Shown in pieces: positions 27,315-36,227 of a DNA stretch of 64,000 bases. Below the pieces are notes generated by a model. The model was given only the letters and a program-made list of their open reading frames with translations, was not told the origin of the DNA and searched no databases. The stretch covers positions 62,001 through 126,000 of the forward strand of contig JAMPEJ010000003.1 in NCBI GenBank assembly GCA_023665205.1. The letters are read 5' to 3'. A program made the position numbers and the translations under genes. The DNA is from Corallococcus sp. GTDB lineage: Bacteria; Bacillota; Clostridia; Christensenellales; CAG-314. How positions within the stretch are numbered: the stretch's first letter is position 1; each line of letters begins with the position of its first letter.

Positions 27315-27851
27315 TTAAAAGGGTTTGCTCGCGATCAAACGTCCGTCAAAATCGGAAAGAGTAACGCCGCTTTCGTCTATCAAGCAAAAACTGTGTTTGC
27401 CGTCTTTTGGCAGTGCGGCGCTGCCTACGTTTACGCAAATTACGCCGTCAATTTCCGCAATCTCGTTTTGATGAAAATGACCGTAAAACAGGACGTCTCC
27501 GCTTTTGAGCACAGGCAAAGACCGTTTGTTGTAAACGTGTCCGTGCGTAAAAAATAAGCGCCTGCCAAAAGCAAAAAACACGTTATCGCGAAGGAAAGTA
27601 AAGGGGCTTATCATTTGGTCCACTTCGCTGTCGCAATTACCCTTGATAACGACAAGTTTGTCTGACACGGTAGACAGCGCCTCAGCAACTTGCATAGGCG
27701 CATAGTCGTCGGGGAAAGGATTTCTCGGACCGTGGTTGTAAATATCTCCAAGCAGCACCAACACGTCCGACTTCGAAAGTTTGAACTGCTCTATTACTTG
27801 TTGGGTCCAGTAGACGGAACCGTGCAGATCTGTTGCAACAAAAATCTTCAT
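27315..27851 (-). CDS. Metallophosphoesterase of the YfcE family
   Basis: This 178-residue protein has the calcineurin-like metal motifs: DLHG near residue 8, GDIYNHG, GNCDSEVD, FTHGH and YGHFHQN. Two metal ions at these residues hydrolyse phosphodiesters; YfcE itself has activity on artificial phosphodiesters and its physiological substrate is unknown. It starts one base after the yaaT stop codon and is the last gene of the operon. That position next to yaaT is not standard in Bacillus. Confidence 0.9.
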   Translation of the reverse strand: MKIFVATDLHGSVYWTQQVIEQFKLSKSDVLVLLGDIYNHGPRNPFPDDYAPMQVAEALSTVSDKLVVIKGNCDSEVDQMISPFTFLRDNVFFAFGRRLFFTHGHVYNKRSLPVLKSGDVLFYGHFHQNEIAEIDGVICVNVGSAALPKDGKHSFCLIDESGVTLSDFDGRLIASKPF

Positions 27852-27852
27852 A

Positions 27853-28749
27853 CTATTCCTCGTCTTGCGTCGTCAATTCGCCGTCTTGATCGTCGTCCGA
27901 AACGGCGTCGCTTGATGTAGCGCACTTGTTGCAGTAGGTAGGAGTTATGCCAAGTTCTTCCAAAGTAAAACTGCGCAATTCCGTTTCGTCGTTTTCGCGC
28001 GAGATACGCACCGTCACCAATTGACGCAGCATATCCACGTCTTCTACGCGCCCCTGACCGTTTGGAGTTTGTATTTGGGAGTTGACCTTAGGCATAAATT
28101 TCCCCGTTTGCGCGTAGTAATCGTCCTCGTACTTCAAGCAGCACATAAGTCTGCCGCACAAACCGGATATTTTGACGGGATTGAGAGACAACCCCTGATT
28201 TTTTGCCATCTTGATAGAGACGCGGGCAAAGTCGCCAAGAAAATCCTTGCAGCAGCACACGCGGCCGCAAGGACCCAAACCGCCCTTCATTTTACACTCG
28301 TCACGAATACCTATCTGACGCAAATCGATGCGCATATGGAACGTTGACGCTAATTCTTTGACCATATCGCGAAAGTCCACGCGGTTGTCCGCCGTAAAAT
28401 AAAAAACAACTTTACTGTTGTCAAAGGCAAATTCCGCGTCGACGATTTTCATATCCAACTTGCGTTTGTTTGCCTTTTCCTGCGCTTCGCGTATAGCCGG
28501 CAATCTGCGCTGACATATGGAATTGTACAGAGAAGTATCCTTTTCCGTCGCTTTACGAACGACCGGTTTCAGTTCGCCGGTAATTTCGGAGTCGTCCACC
28601 ATGCAGTTGGCAATAGTAATCTTACCGTACTCCAAACCGTGCGCAGTGTCCACAACCACGCCGTCGCCCACTTCAAACTGAATATCCTTAGGCGAAAAGT
28701 AGTAAACTTTTCCAGTATCTCTGAATTGTACTCCAACTATATTCGGCAT
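27853..28749 (-). CDS. yaaT: PSP1-domain regulator YaaT
   Basis: YaaT is a PSP1-domain protein that in Bacillus joins YlbF and YmcA (the Y-complex) to direct RNase Y-dependent mRNA processing, and so affects sporulation and biofilm formation. The 298-residue protein has the PSP1 core with GLGPCGRVCCCKDFL and ISGLCGRLMCCLKYE, and a low-complexity acidic tail. The Cys clusters match the family and can hold Fe-S clusters in the complex. It overlaps the end of holB by 13 bases. Confidence 0.92.
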   Translation of the reverse strand: MPNIVGVQFRDTGKVYYFSPKDIQFEVGDGVVVDTAHGLEYGKITIANCMVDDSEITGELKPVVRKATEKDTSLYNSICQRRLPAIREAQEKANKRKLDMKIVDAEFAFDNSKVVFYFTADNRVDFRDMVKELASTFHMRIDLRQIGIRDECKMKGGLGPCGRVCCCKDFLGDFARVSIKMAKNQGLSLNPVKISGLCGRLMCCLKYEDDYYAQTGKFMPKVNSQIQTPNGQGRVEDVDMLRQLVTVRISRENDETELRSFTLEELGITPTYCNKCATSSDAVSDDDQDGELTTQDEE

Positions 28750-29717
28750 CTGTATCTAACCTCCAAAATAGAACTTGCCAGTTGATCCACGACCACCGTC
28801 AAGTTTCCGCCGTCGTCAAGGCGTCTTTTTGCGGAGTCGATAATTTCTATGCAGGCTTCCGCCGCCTTTACAGTGTAATTTTGACAAATATTTTTGATCT
28901 CGCGCTCATGACAGGGGAAAAGACACAACCCGTCCGCCAAACGGTAAACCACGCTTTCCCTTAAAAGCGCCGCAAGATAAAACAAGAACCACGAAACGTA
29001 CTCTTTATTTGCCAAAACCTGCGAAACGAAGTTCAAAGCGTTTTTCGTAGAAGTCATATTTTGCGCCATGTCGCACGCGTTGTCAAAGGCGGAAAAAATC
29101 GAGGCATCGGACATTATCCGCTTGCCCGATTCGATGCTGCCGCCGCTGCCTGCGGCTGCAATTTCGCAAAAACGACGCTCAAAGCCTTCCGCAATCAAAG
29201 CCTGACAAACCGACTCCGCGGAGAGTTTCGTTTGTTTTAACACCTGACAACGCGAACGTACCGTAGGCAAAAGAGACTCCGCATCCGTTACGCCGATAAA
29301 TATATATACGTTTTCCGTAGGTTCTTCCAAAGTTTTAAGCAATTTGTTTTGCCAAACTTCCGCCCCTATGCCGGCGACGGAATTGGACGCATCGACAAGA
29401 AATACGCGTACGTCTCCGCTATCGACCGGACGACGGTAACATTCGTCCACCAAAGTCACCATGTCGGCAACCGTCAAACGACCCTTTTCGGTATCGCGAG
29501 GGAACGTAATTACGTCTTGATGAATGCCTAAATCGATTTTGTTACAAATTTCGCATCCGTCGTATACGTGAGACTTGCACATACACGCCGCCGCGCACTG
29601 TTTTAGCAGGTAGTACAGCTGATGCTTGTCCCCGACTACGATATAGGCATGCGCGGCATGATTGGAAGCAAACGCTTTTTTAAGAATATCGCCTACGTTT
29701 TCGTCCAAAACCATCAT
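28737..29717 (-). CDS. holB: DNA polymerase III delta-prime subunit
   Basis: HolB is the stator of the clamp loader that puts the beta clamp on DNA. The 326-residue protein has the degenerate AAA+ core: AYIVVGDKHQ at the P-loop position without a functional Walker A, the zinc-type cysteines CMCKS...CEIC, LLKTLEEPTENVYIF, and the SRC motif (VRSRCQ). The N-terminal start overlaps the tmk stop codon by four bases. The gene order tmk-holB-yaaT is that of many Firmicutes. Confidence 0.9.
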   Translation of the reverse strand: MMVLDENVGDILKKAFASNHAAHAYIVVGDKHQLYYLLKQCAAACMCKSHVYDGCEICNKIDLGIHQDVITFPRDTEKGRLTVADMVTLVDECYRRPVDSGDVRVFLVDASNSVAGIGAEVWQNKLLKTLEEPTENVYIFIGVTDAESLLPTVRSRCQVLKQTKLSAESVCQALIAEGFERRFCEIAAAGSGGSIESGKRIMSDASIFSAFDNACDMAQNMTSTKNALNFVSQVLANKEYVSWFLFYLAALLRESVVYRLADGLCLFPCHEREIKNICQNYTVKAAEACIEIIDSAKRRLDDGGNLTVVVDQLASSILEVRYRCRI

Positions 29718-30337
29718 TTCAGGACACCTCTGTCAAAGAGTGCTTTTCGCAGTTGTTCCTGAGTTTGTTGTTTAGTTCCGGATGCGTCGATAACGACAAA
29801 CTTATCAGGCTGCATAGCGATAATTTGTTTGTAGCCGTCGTATACTTTTTTATGAAAACCGTCGTCTACGGCTTCCATACGGTCGGACTTATCCGCGCCC
29901 CCCTTGCGCTCGAAAGCTTTTTCCGGAGGAAGGTCCAGAAATATCGTAAATTCCGGCATATAATCCCCAACGGCAATAGCGTTGAGGTCTACGATTTTTT
30001 GCAAACCCAAGCCGCGCGCTATACCCTGATATACGTACGACGAGTGAACGTAACGGTCGCAAAATACGATTTTTCCTTGTTGCAAAGCCGGCTTTACTAT
30101 ATCGTGCAAATGCTGTATACGTGCGGATGCATACAAAAAAGCCTCGCACATATCGTCCATCTCGCTGTTTTGGGCATCCAAAATAATTTTTCGGACTTGT
30201 TCGGCAATATCGCTGCCGCCCGGCTCGCGCGTAAACACAACATCGGCGTTTATTTCACTGCAATACTGTTTGAGCATTCTGGTCTGGTAGGTTTTGCCTA
30301 CGCCGTCGCAACCTTCGATCGTGATAAAGTTTTTCAT
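29714..30337 (-). CDS. tmk: Thymidylate kinase
   Basis: Tmk phosphorylates dTMP to dTDP. The 207-residue protein has MKNFITIEGCDGVGKTYQ (P-loop), FTREPGGS and CDRYVHSSYVYQG (the DRY-type dTMP-binding motif), and LDLPPEKAF near residue 130. ATG 30337 is preferred over an open frame of 20 codons upstream because GGCGG precedes it and the P-loop starts at the usual distance. It is the first gene of the operon. Confidence 0.95.
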   Translation of the reverse strand: MKNFITIEGCDGVGKTYQTRMLKQYCSEINADVVFTREPGGSDIAEQVRKIILDAQNSEMDDMCEAFLYASARIQHLHDIVKPALQQGKIVFCDRYVHSSYVYQGIARGLGLQKIVDLNAIAVGDYMPEFTIFLDLPPEKAFERKGGADKSDRMEAVDDGFHKKVYDGYKQIIAMQPDKFVVIDASGTKQQTQEQLRKALFDRGVLK

Positions 30338-30426
30338 AATGCACCGCCTTGTATTGCAATTGAACTTTTTACGCCGTCCCGTAACGAGATTTTTCAATCC
30401 GAAACGGACAACTTGCTACAAATACA

Positions 30427-30455
30427 ATGATAACATATTTTTTTGCATATTTCAA
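30427..30455 (-). promoter_or_regulatory. Promoter of the tmk operon
   Basis: TTGAAA and TATCAT with a 17-base spacer; TATGT precedes the -10 box. Confidence 0.6.
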
Positions 30456-30486
30456 GCCTTTGACAGTTGCCCAAACACATCTATTG

Positions 30487-30515
30487 TTGACAAATTTTTT
30501 GTAAAAGTTTATAAT
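30487..30515 (+). promoter_or_regulatory. Consensus promoter of the small membrane protein pair
   Basis: TTGACA and TATAAT, both perfect, with a 17-base spacer: the best sigma-A promoter in the window. It is divergent from the tmk promoter, with 31 bases between the nearest boxes. The leader is about 100 bases. Confidence 0.85.
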
Positions 30516-30624
30516 TTGTAAAACTAATAGGCAAAATATTGCCAAAAGGATTTTTTGCTCAAAAAGTCGCACTTTTCGCCCTGACGCGTTGAGACGCGCA
30601 ACTTCAACGGTAACGGAGACAAAT

Positions 30625-30990
30625 ATGCTCAACAAAAAAACGGAAGCAGTGCTAAATATGCTTTCCACGGAAGTCGGTTACAGTTACAAGGTTGTAAAAA
30701 AACAACAGTTGCTGGACGCAATGCCGAAAAAACAGAATTTAACTTTGGATGAACTGGTTTCCTCAGTAAGTCTTTTGAAAGACAACGATTATTTGACTGT
30801 AAAATACCAAGACAAAGACGAAATTTGTTTGGCTTTGACAGTAAAGGCGGAATCGTATCTTTCCGGAGAACAGGAGCCGTCCCCTAAAGCCAAAATGGCA
30901 AACGGACAAGCTTGGCTATTGGTTGCGGCAACGTTTGTGGCAGCCTTTTTGGGTGCGCTTGCTGCCGTACTTATCGGCAAACTGTTTTAG
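30625..30990 (+). CDS. Small winged-helix-like protein with C-terminal membrane anchor (paralogue 1)
   Basis: This 121-residue protein begins MLNKKTEAVLNMLSTE, continues with a region that reads like a winged-helix fold (KKQQLLDAMPKKQNLTLDEL then LKDNDYLTVKY) and ends in a hydrophobic segment (about 98-118, WLLVAATFVAAFLGALAAVL). Function is unknown. It resembles the next gene in start, size and layout, so the two probably arose by duplication. A GGAG site supports the start. Its very strong promoter suggests a high expression level. Confidence 0.7.
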   Translation: MLNKKTEAVLNMLSTEVGYSYKVVKKQQLLDAMPKKQNLTLDELVSSVSLLKDNDYLTVKYQDKDEICLALTVKAESYLSGEQEPSPKAKMANGQAWLLVAATFVAAFLGALAAVLIGKLF

Positions 30991-31001
30991 GAGGTAACGT
31001 A

Positions 31002-31373
31002 ATGCTAAACAAAAAAGAAGTTGCCGTTATGCGTTGCGTCTACGAGTGCTGCAAAAAACATAACGACAGCGCGATAATATCCGACGAAAGAATAATAGAA
31101 AGCTGTCCGGAAAAATACAAACTGACGGAAGCAAAAGTGGACGCAATACTTAAACAACTGGAGTACGACGGATACTTTGAATGTACCAAGTCCGACAGAG
31201 CAAATAAAACGGTAAACGTAATAAGCCTCAAACAAAAAGGCAAAGCTTTCGAGCGCGAAATGGTACAGCGCAGACGCGAACTTGTCAACACTATGATTTG
31301 GCGCGTAGTATTCGCAGCGCTTGGCGCGGTTGTGGCGTTGGTAGTCAACACCATACTGACAGGCGGCAAATAA
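31002..31373 (+). CDS. Small winged-helix-like protein with C-terminal membrane anchor (paralogue 2)
   Basis: This 123-residue protein begins MLNKKEVAVMRCVYECCKK. It has a winged-helix-like middle (EAKVDAILKQLEYDGYFECT) and a C-terminal hydrophobic helix (about 97-117). The matching N-terminus and architecture mark it as a paralogue of the preceding gene, 11 bases upstream; an AGGAGG site lies in that gap. A membrane-tethered DNA-binding pair or a regulator with a sensing helix is possible, but neither is proven. Confidence 0.7.
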   Translation: MLNKKEVAVMRCVYECCKKHNDSAIISDERIIESCPEKYKLTEAKVDAILKQLEYDGYFECTKSDRANKTVNVISLKQKGKAFEREMVQRRRELVNTMIWRVVFAALGAVVALVVNTILTGGK

Positions 31374-31394
31374 ACCGCTAAAAAACCGTTGAAC

Positions 31395-31441
31395 AGTCGT
31401 TTGCATATATGCGCACATACGCATGTATGCAATACAAACGA
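31395..31441. repeat. Long hairpin in the 3' region of the paralogue pair
   Basis: GTCGTTTG at 31395-31402 pairs with CAAACGAC at 31434-31441, and CATATATGCG pairs with CGCATGTATG inside it; a five-base bulge separates the two. No T run follows, so this is not a typical terminator. Confidence 0.6.
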
Positions 31442-31505
31442 CAAGACGGGATCCGACGTAAAATATCGTATTTTTGTTACGGAATAAAATTATTTGACGG
31501 CAATC

Positions 31506-31540
31506 AAAAAGACGGCAAACGCATTGTTTGTCGTCTTTTT
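31506..31540. terminator. Bidirectional terminator between the paralogue pair and rnfB
   Basis: A 15-bp stem AAAAAGACGGCAAAC/GTTTGTCGTCTTTTT (one G-T pair) with a 5-base loop. It ends the plus-strand pair and the converging rnf operon, 60 bases beyond rnfB. Confidence 0.88.
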
Positions 31541-31600
31541 GTATTTTGTTTGATTCAGTAACTTTTCGCCGTATTTACGGTACGACGATCAGTTAAAGCG

Positions 31601-32488
31601 TTACTCCGCTTTTGCCGCGGAAGTTTCCGCTTCGGGAGCGGATACCGCGTCGTTTTTGTCAAGATATTTGATGCAATGACGCGGGCAACCTTCCAGACAC
31701 TTGCCGCAGGAAATACACTTGCTGTAATCGATAATTGGAACGTTGTTGACCAAATGTATTGCGCCGGTAGGACAATTGCGCTCGCACTTTCCGCAAGCAA
31801 TGCAGCCGGCCTTGCACTTGTTCATTACGTCCTTGCCGCGGCACTCGGAGGAACACGCAATATATACTTTTGCGGATTTCGGTACGCGCTTGATAAGACG
31901 TTTGGGACAGGTTTGTATACACAGTCCGCAGGAACGACACAGTTCCGGATCGATATGTGCGTAACCTTCGTAACACTCTATCGCCATATACGGACAAGCG
32001 TCCACACAGCTTCCGCTGCCCATACACCCGACGTCGCAGGCTTTGCGTCCGCCGGACATCATATTTTGACTGACGCAATCGCCGTAACCTTGGTATGCGT
32101 ACTTGTCCTGACACTGATTACCGCCGCAACAAGACACCACCGCAACCGTCGGTTCGGAAGCGCCGTCGTAGGCAATACCTAGAATATTTGAAATTTCTAT
32201 CTGAGCCTGCGTTTTTGTTTGGCCGCAAGCATCCAACTTCGCGGTGCCTTCTACAAGGGCCTTGGCAAAGCCCGAACAACCGGCATATCCGCACGCGCCG
32301 CAATTTGCGCCCGCCAGATGCTTTTCTACTTCCTTGATACGCGGATCCTCTTTGACCCTGCACAGAAAAGAGATAAGCACGATACACAAGCCCAACACAA
32401 GCGCCACGCCGAACACGATTGCTGCAACGACGCCGAACGAAGCCCAATTGATATCGCGTCCGATACCGGCAAATAACGTTAAATTCAT
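31601..32488 (-). CDS. rnfB: Rnf complex subunit B
   Basis: RnfB is the ferredoxin-binding entry subunit of the Rnf complex. The 295-residue protein has an N-terminal membrane helix (about 18-43). The GANCGACGYAGC cluster domain and CCGGNQC follow, and then four ferredoxin-type CxxCxxCxxxCP motifs (CMGSGSCVDACP, CRSCGLCIQTCP, CIACGKCERNCP, CISCGKCLEGCP). It has a short acidic tail. It is the last gene of rnfCDGEAB, 12 bases after rnfA. Confidence 0.95.
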   Translation of the reverse strand: MNLTLFAGIGRDINWASFGVVAAIVFGVALVLGLCIVLISFLCRVKEDPRIKEVEKHLAGANCGACGYAGCSGFAKALVEGTAKLDACGQTKTQAQIEISNILGIAYDGASEPTVAVVSCCGGNQCQDKYAYQGYGDCVSQNMMSGGRKACDVGCMGSGSCVDACPYMAIECYEGYAHIDPELCRSCGLCIQTCPKRLIKRVPKSAKVYIACSSECRGKDVMNKCKAGCIACGKCERNCPTGAIHLVNNVPIIDYSKCISCGKCLEGCPRHCIKYLDKNDAVSAPEAETSAAKAE

Positions 32489-32500
32489 AATTTACCCCTC

Positions 32501-33151
32501 CTACACCTGCGTGAATACGTAGAACGCCATTGCCATAAAGCAAGCGGTCAACATAGTCATGGGGAAGCCGCGCAAAGGTTTGGCAACGTTCAAACGGTCA
32601 ACCTTTTGACGAAGTCCCGCCAAAATCAGGATTGCCAGAGTAAAGCCCAATCCGTAGAACAAACCGGAAATTACAGCTTCGCCGAAGCCCAAAGCCATGT
32701 AATAGGACTTGTTCACCCAGTTACCCAATATTACGTCTTTGACGATAAGGGTATAGTGTGCCGTTTCCGCCGTAGCTTGTTTGATAACGAGTTCCGCAAC
32801 GCCCAAAATTGCGCAGTTTGTAGTAACCAACGGAAGGTAGATACCCAGTGCGGAGTACAAACCGGGACTGAATTTTTTAAGTATCATCTCAAGCATTTGC
32901 ACCAACGACGCAATGACGAGGATAAATACGACGATTTCCAAATATTCCAATCCCAAAGGCAGCAAAACCCAAGTGTATATAGGATACGTGACGGCGCAGG
33001 TGATCACCATAACAGCCGTAACCGCCAGACCCATGCCGAGAGCGGAACTTGTCTTTTTAGAAACGCCCAAAAACGGGCAGATGCCCAAGAATTTTACCAA
33101 AACGAAGTTTTCGGCAAACAATGCTGCAATGATTATACCAAGAATATCCAT
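32501..33151 (-). CDS. rnfA: Rnf complex subunit A
   Basis: RnfA is one of two homologous membrane subunits that bind a [2Fe-2S] cluster within the membrane. The 216-residue protein has about six helices and the signatures ENFVLVKFLGICPFLGVSK and LVTTNCAILGVA; the conserved cysteines lie in these. It overlaps the rnfE stop codon by one base. Confidence 0.95.
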   Translation of the reverse strand: MDILGIIIAALFAENFVLVKFLGICPFLGVSKKTSSALGMGLAVTAVMVITCAVTYPIYTWVLLPLGLEYLEIVVFILVIASLVQMLEMILKKFSPGLYSALGIYLPLVTTNCAILGVAELVIKQATAETAHYTLIVKDVILGNWVNKSYYMALGFGEAVISGLFYGLGFTLAILILAGLRQKVDRLNVAKPLRGFPMTMLTACFMAMAFYVFTQV

Positions 33152-33852
33152 TATTCGGCCTCCTTTGCAGTTTCTGCTGCGACTGTGTCGTGTTCGGACG
33201 CAGCGCGGTTAGCCTCGATTGCTTTTTTGGCTTGATTGTGACGGATTTTACGTTCCACAGCGTTGTAGCACAACGTAAACAATGCAATAAACAAACCGTA
33301 CGTCAAGAAAGCGCCTGCGGAATTGGAGAAGAATTTGATGGAGAACGCGCTTGCATCCCAAAGTTCCACTCCGAACAAGCTGGCTTGACCGAGCAATTCG
33401 CGCACCATTCCCATAAGGGTAAGCGCCAAAGTAAATCCGATGCCCATAAACAATCCGTCCAAAACGCTTTCGCCGACGGGATTATGAGAAGCGAAACTTT
33501 CCGCCCTGCCCAAAATGATGCAGTTGACTACGATCAAAGGCAAAAATACGCCGAGACTTTCGTACAGATCCGGCAAGAACGCTTCCATAAACATTCTTAC
33601 GATCGTAACAAACGTTGCAATAATAACAATAAAGCAGGGTATACGCACGCGGTCGGGGATGATATTGCGCAACAACGAAATGATAAGGTTGCTGCAAACA
33701 AGTACGAACGTGACCGCCATACCCATGCCCAAACAAGACATGGCCGCCGTCGTCAGCGCCAGTGTCGGGCACGTGCCCAACACCAGTCTGAATATAGGGT
33801 TTTGTCTTGCTACGCCGTCCAGGGCGATTTCTTTGAATCTTTTAAGTTTCAT
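33151..33852 (-). CDS. rnfE: Rnf complex subunit E
   Basis: RnfE is the partner of RnfA, inverted in the membrane. The 233-residue protein starts MKLKRFKEIALDGVARQNP, has NPIFRLVLGTCPTLALTT and LIVVNCIILGRAE with the membrane-embedded cysteines, and ends in a charged Ala/Glu-rich tail of about 30 residues. Confidence 0.95.
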   Translation of the reverse strand: MKLKRFKEIALDGVARQNPIFRLVLGTCPTLALTTAAMSCLGMGMAVTFVLVCSNLIISLLRNIIPDRVRIPCFIVIIATFVTIVRMFMEAFLPDLYESLGVFLPLIVVNCIILGRAESFASHNPVGESVLDGLFMGIGFTLALTLMGMVRELLGQASLFGVELWDASAFSIKFFSNSAGAFLTYGLFIALFTLCYNAVERKIRHNQAKKAIEANRAASEHDTVAAETAKEAE

Positions 33853-33867
33853 TTTTTCAGCCCTCCT

Positions 33868-35175
33868 TTACGCTTTTGCAAGACTTGCGTCGAAGTCTGC
33901 CAATGCCGCTTTTGCAGCGATCGCAATCAAATCTGCCGATTGCGTCGCGCCGCCGACTTTGCCTGCCGCGTACCATACGTCGAACGTTGCCGTAGTAGCT
34001 CCCACAAGTGCCGTTACCATCTTGTTGGCGTTATCTTGCGTGGGTTGTCCGGGAACAAATCCGTCTGTGGCAATTGCTGCTGCAGTAATTTCTCCCGCGC
34101 CGCCGTTTTCCGTTATTTCGATAGTAAGAACGTAATTCTTCGGCTGCATACTGCCCACTTTCAGTCCGACCACGGTGTAAACCGTCTTGGTTGCGTCGGA
34201 CGTATCGATATTTGTGATGAGCGCGTACCTTGTAAGGTTGCTGGGCAATCCGCTTGCGTATACCTTATTTGTAATGATATTGGTCACAAAGTCTTCCGTG
34301 CCTTCCACGTTTTCGGAGTGGATCATTCCGTTTGCCGTCAAAGCAACGATCTTTCTGTTTTCGTCGCTGCCGTACACAAACGCCTGAACGTCGCCGTTTG
34401 CGCCGGTACCGCGCAAATAATATGTTATCGCGTTGGAACTGTCGGACAACATAGATTCCACCGTCTTACCCTCGTACTCGCCGGCAAAGATTCCGCTGGC
34501 GTTTTCCAACGAGTAATCGGCATAACTTTCGTCCGTCGTTACAAGCAAGTCGATTACCGCTTGCATTGCGTCGGCTACGGGGTTGGAACCGATACCGAGA
34601 GCGTTCATGCAGTAGTACGCCGCCATATTGATAGCGTTGTTTACCGCCGTACTGGACATCGTCGTTCCGCTTACTTTGTTGTTGCCCAGCGACAAATCGC
34701 CGTCAACGCGGGAACCGATATACCAAGCCTTTTGGTACTTATCCGTAATGTTTGCAATAAAGGTTTGACCTTCGTTACTTTCTATTCCCCATCCGACGAT
34801 CGTACTGTCGGCCGCGCTTACGGCAACGTACAACGTCACGGAGCCACCGTTGTATCCGCCGATACCTTTGGATTGCAAAATGTAATCGCCCTCGGTAGAC
34901 TTATACACTTTGACTATGTTTCCGTAATTGGATTCCTTTGCGAACTCGCTGACGGGAGTTTGGTTAAACTTTGTATCCACGGTAAAAGTACCGGGATAAA
35001 TTTTTGCTAATTTTCTGTTGAATTTTTCTTCGTCGCTGATGTACAAAAGGTCGTTGCACAAAGCCAACAAAAGACAGCAAATCAAGCAAATGGCAACCAA
35101 TACGGCAACGGCTTTTACCGCTTGCAATACAGTCGCTTTTTTGTTTGCATTTACGGTGTTTGTATTTTCTGTCAT
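33868..35175 (-). CDS. rnfG: Rnf complex subunit G with two FMN-type motifs
   Basis: RnfG carries covalent FMN on the outside of the membrane and passes electrons to or from RnfD. This protein has 435 residues, about twice the usual 200. Residues 21-43 form the anchor. The first FMN-binding domain has KVSGTTMSST (attachment candidate Thr172). A second domain of about 200 residues ends in KVGGATQSAD (candidate Thr411). Both motifs sit at the end of a domain, as in the family, so this looks like an internal duplication. The linkage needs an ApbE flavin transferase, which I do not see in this window. The start lies one base past the end of rnfD. Confidence 0.93.
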   Translation of the reverse strand: MTENTNTVNANKKATVLQAVKAVAVLVAICLICCLLLALCNDLLYISDEEKFNRKLAKIYPGTFTVDTKFNQTPVSEFAKESNYGNIVKVYKSTEGDYILQSKGIGGYNGGSVTLYVAVSAADSTIVGWGIESNEGQTFIANITDKYQKAWYIGSRVDGDLSLGNNKVSGTTMSSTAVNNAINMAAYYCMNALGIGSNPVADAMQAVIDLLVTTDESYADYSLENASGIFAGEYEGKTVESMLSDSSNAITYYLRGTGANGDVQAFVYGSDENRKIVALTANGMIHSENVEGTEDFVTNIITNKVYASGLPSNLTRYALITNIDTSDATKTVYTVVGLKVGSMQPKNYVLTIEITENGGAGEITAAAIATDGFVPGQPTQDNANKMVTALVGATTATFDVWYAAGKVGGATQSADLIAIAAKAALADFDASLAKA

Positions 35176-35176
35176 G

Positions 35177-36226
35177 CTACTTCGCCTCCTTTTGTTTTTT
35201 GGGCGGCTTTACGTAGCCGAACGGTCTGCGTACGATATATTTGTCGATAAGCGGTACGAACAGGTTCATAAGCAGAATCGCAAAGGACACTGCTTCGCCC
35301 TTGACTGCCCAACGCAGAACCGCAGTCAACACGCCCAACAAAACGAAATAGATATAGTTGCCGAGTTTTGTGTTCGGCGTGGTTACAAAGTCGGTTGCCA
35401 TAAATATCGCGCCCAACATCAAACCGCCGGAGAAAATACTCTTGTAAAACACGTCGCCTGCGTTTACCATAACGCCCTGCTCCGCCCAAGCGATGATCAC
35501 AGCGACAACGCCTGTAGTAAGCATGTACACAAGCGGCCAGCGGAAATTCAACACTCCGCGCACAATCAGATAGATACCGCCGATCACTAGAGCCAGTTTG
35601 CACACTTCGCCGATCGTTCCGGGCACGCCCGTACCCAAAAATAAGTCCGCATAAGTCAACGTGTTGTGATAGGCGTCGGCGACCTGAATGTTACCGAACA
35701 TTGCCTGCAACGGCGTTGCGCCTTGAATGTAGCCGCCCGTAACAGGAGAAAATACTTGAGATGCGTTTCCCGCCTCGTTGACAAAATGCATAGTTCCGCC
35801 GAATGCCGCCCCAAAAGAAATGAAAGCAAATATACGGCCTGCGATAGCGGGGTTGACAATATTTTTGCCCGTACCGCCGAAAAGCATTTTGACAACGATT
35901 ATTGCAAATACGCTTGCGAGCATAGTTGCGTACCAAGCGGAATTAGCATACACGTTCATTCCGACAAGTAAACCGGTAACCACCGACGAAAAGTCGAATT
36001 GATCAAAAATCTGCTTGAAGGACTTTTTACAGCAAAGCAGATACACCCACTCCGCTGCGACCGCCGAAAGCACAGCGATCACAAGTTGTAACAATGCGCC
36101 CCAACCAAGCAATATGCACCCCGCAATACAGGAGGGCAGCAACGCGATGCACACGTCTATCATTATCCATCTGCTTGTTCTGCGAGATTTTATTTGAGGA
36201 GAACTGGAATATACATAGTTAGACAT
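35177..36226 (-). CDS. rnfD: Rnf complex subunit D
   Basis: RnfD is a membrane subunit with covalent FMN and a likely ion channel role. The 349-residue protein has about eight to ten helices. The FMN attachment site is GYIQGATPLQAM (Thr171), with NPAIAGRIF and ATDFVTTP as further family motifs. It begins SNYVYSSSPQIKS and ends with a basic tail. It follows rnfC by one base. Confidence 0.95.
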   Translation of the reverse strand: MSNYVYSSSPQIKSRRTSRWIMIDVCIALLPSCIAGCILLGWGALLQLVIAVLSAVAAEWVYLLCCKKSFKQIFDQFDFSSVVTGLLVGMNVYANSAWYATMLASVFAIIVVKMLFGGTGKNIVNPAIAGRIFAFISFGAAFGGTMHFVNEAGNASQVFSPVTGGYIQGATPLQAMFGNIQVADAYHNTLTYADLFLGTGVPGTIGEVCKLALVIGGIYLIVRGVLNFRWPLVYMLTTGVVAVIIAWAEQGVMVNAGDVFYKSIFSGGLMLGAIFMATDFVTTPNTKLGNYIYFVLLGVLTAVLRWAVKGEAVSFAILLMNLFVPLIDKYIVRRPFGYVKPPKKQKEAK

Positions 36227-36227
36227 A

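Noticed and set aside
32606..33235. Long plus-strand frames across rnfA and rnfE
   Set aside because: They lie wholly opposite well-supported Rnf genes and have atypical composition rich in Gln, His and Arg.
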